Below, one piece after another: positions 33,598-34,503 of a DNA stretch of 34,503 nt (its first letter is position 1; every line of letters starts with the position of its first letter). The stretch is from Thiohalocapsa sp. Lineage in GTDB: Bacteria > Pseudomonadota > Gammaproteobacteria > Chromatiales > Chromatiaceae. The position numbers and the translations under genes are program-made. The DNA is taken from positions 1 through 34,503 of the forward strand of contig NZ_JAJDNQ010000051.1 in assembly GCF_022340605.1 (NCBI RefSeq), written 5' to 3'. The notes under the pieces are model-generated. The model saw only the letters and a list, made by a program, of their open reading frames with translations, ran no database searches and had not been told where the DNA came from.

Positions 33598-34503
33598 ATG
33601 CCCATATCCACCACTGCCCTCCCCCTGTCCGACTGCCAGAGCGGCTACCTCGCCGCCACCGCCGGCGACCCGACCGATCCGGTACACAACACGGCGCTGC
33701 CGCTGCTGTTCGACACGCCGGTGAGCGCCGACCTGCTGCGCGCCGCCGTGGCGGCGCTGATGGCGCGTCACGCGATGCTGCGCACCGCCGTGCGCCTTCA
33801 CGCCGGCAGCGCTCCCGGCACGCAATGGCCCACTGAGCCCATCGACTGGTGGCAGGAGATCGACGCCCGCGGTCTCGACCGGAACGCCCTGCTCAGCCGC
33901 GCCGCGGCGGACCTGCGCCGGCCGTTCACGCTCGAAAACGGCCTGTTCCGGGCGACGCTGTACCAGGGCGCGGCGCCGGGGCCGCTCTTGCTGCTAGCGC
34001 TGCACCACATCGCCGGCGACGCGCCGACCTGGGGCATCCTGGGCCGCGAGCTCGTCGCCGGCCTCGCGGCGCTCGCCGCCGGCAAGCCCATCGACCTGCC
34101 GCCGCTCAAGGCCGGGCACGCGGACTACGTGCGCTGGGAGCAGGACCTGCTCGCGTCGGACAGGGGCCGACGCATGGCGAGCTACTGGCACGCGCAGCTC
34201 GCGGGCGACCTACCGCTGCTGCAACTGCCGACGGACCATCCACGCCCGCCCACCAAGACCTTCAACGGCGCCACGCGCGGCCTGGCGCTGCCCGCGCAGC
34301 TCACCCAGGGCGTGCACGCGCTGAGCGCCGCGCAGTCCTGCACCCGCTTCTCCGTGCTGCTCACCGCCTGGCTGCTGCTGCTGCACCAGTGGACCGGACA
34401 GGACGACGTCTGGCTCCTGGTGCCCACGTCCATGCCGCGCCAGCAGCCGCGCTTTCGCGACCTGGCCGGCCTGCTCATCAGCCCGCTGATCGTCCGGCTG
34501 CGC
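33598..34503 (+). CDS. nonribosomal peptide synthetase, N-terminal condensation domain (partial, cut by the window end)
   Basis: 302 codons are visible and remain open to the right edge. The protein starts with a condensation domain: PLSDCQSGYL (9-18) as motif C1, MARHAMLRTAV (55-65) as C2, HHIAGDA (136-142) as the catalytic motif HHxxxD with Ala instead of the final Gly, and DYVRWEQDLL as C4. His137 and Asp141 are kept. A condensation domain at the very N terminus often means a starter acylation or loading from a separate carrier, but this cannot be decided from a fragment. The ATG has a purine-rich site (GAGGGA) about 15 bases upstream. The gene may open a separate natural-product locus to the right. 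Confidence 0.85.
   Translation, partial: MPISTTALPLSDCQSGYLAATAGDPTDPVHNTALPLLFDTPVSADLLRAAVAALMARHAMLRTAVRLHAGSAPGTQWPTEPIDWWQEIDARGLDRNALLSRAAADLRRPFTLENGLFRATLYQGAAPGPLLLLALHHIAGDAPTWGILGRELVAGLAALAAGKPIDLPPLKAGHADYVRWEQDLLASDRGRRMASYWHAQLAGDLPLLQLPTDHPRPPTKTFNGATRGLALPAQLTQGVHALSAAQSCTRFSVLLTAWLLLLHQWTGQDDVWLLVPTSMPRQQPRFRDLAGLLISPLIVRLR

Overview
The window is very GC-rich (about 70% in most lines counted) and densely coded. The gene types suggest a proteobacterium: a hybrid sensor kinase with a REC-AraC regulator, an SPFH protein, a Gram-negative type sugar-nucleotide cluster and REP-like palindromes. A high-GC gammaproteobacterium is my best guess, but no rRNA, tRNA or housekeeping gene is present to fix the taxonomy.

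Layout. (1) 161-3507: a response regulator (receiver plus AraC-type HTH) and a hybrid histidine kinase, translationally coupled through a TTG start. (2) 3805-8000: envelope-associated and unknown genes: a membrane-anchored SPFH/prohibitin-like protein, a membrane/helix-hairpin-helix protein (minus strand), a 69-residue Gly/Ala-rich membrane protein, an unknown 107-residue protein (minus) and a secreted, C-terminally anchored Ntn-hydrolase-like protein (minus) in which Ser appears to replace the usual Cys nucleophile. (3) 8365-31222: a near-gapless plus-strand run of 20 genes, many joined by ATGA/GTGA overlaps, for making and transferring an unusual sugar. (4) 31477-33369: a GH13 alpha-glucan hydrolase between two REP-like palindromes. 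(5) 33598 to the right edge: the start of a nonribosomal peptide synthetase, with its condensation domain cut by the window end.

The sugar run makes UDP-sugars (GalE, a UDP-glucuronate decarboxylase-like enzyme, UDP-galactopyranose mutase). It also has a full-length transketolase, one 782-residue protein fusing HldE-type nucleotidyltransferase, PfkB-type kinase and GmhA-type SIS isomerase domains, and a HAD phosphatase. Together these contain all the activity types needed to make a nucleotide-activated heptose-like sugar from sedoheptulose 7-phosphate. Modifying enzymes follow: a DegT/DnrJ aminotransferase, an NAD-dependent epimerase/dehydratase, a FAD oxidoreductase, an aldo/keto reductase, an SDR, a TIM-barrel sugar isomerase and a VOC protein. 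Transfer and decoration would fall to a GT61 glycosyltransferase, a kinase-fold protein, and an adenylation-carrier-SGNH protein that could load and transfer or remove an acyl or aminoacyl group.

The most unusual points are the fusions. The GT61 enzyme carries an N-terminal copy of the C-terminal transketolase domain, clearly related to the full transketolase about 15 kb downstream. The acyl-activating protein ends in an SGNH domain. The CT-kinase-SIS protein combines three heptose-pathway activities. There is also an inositol-monophosphatase-like gene that lacks its catalytic middle, and a 49-base element that starts at the stop codon of two unrelated genes 25 kb apart. I read the run as an undescribed surface-glycan or glycolipid pathway; the sugar product is inference.
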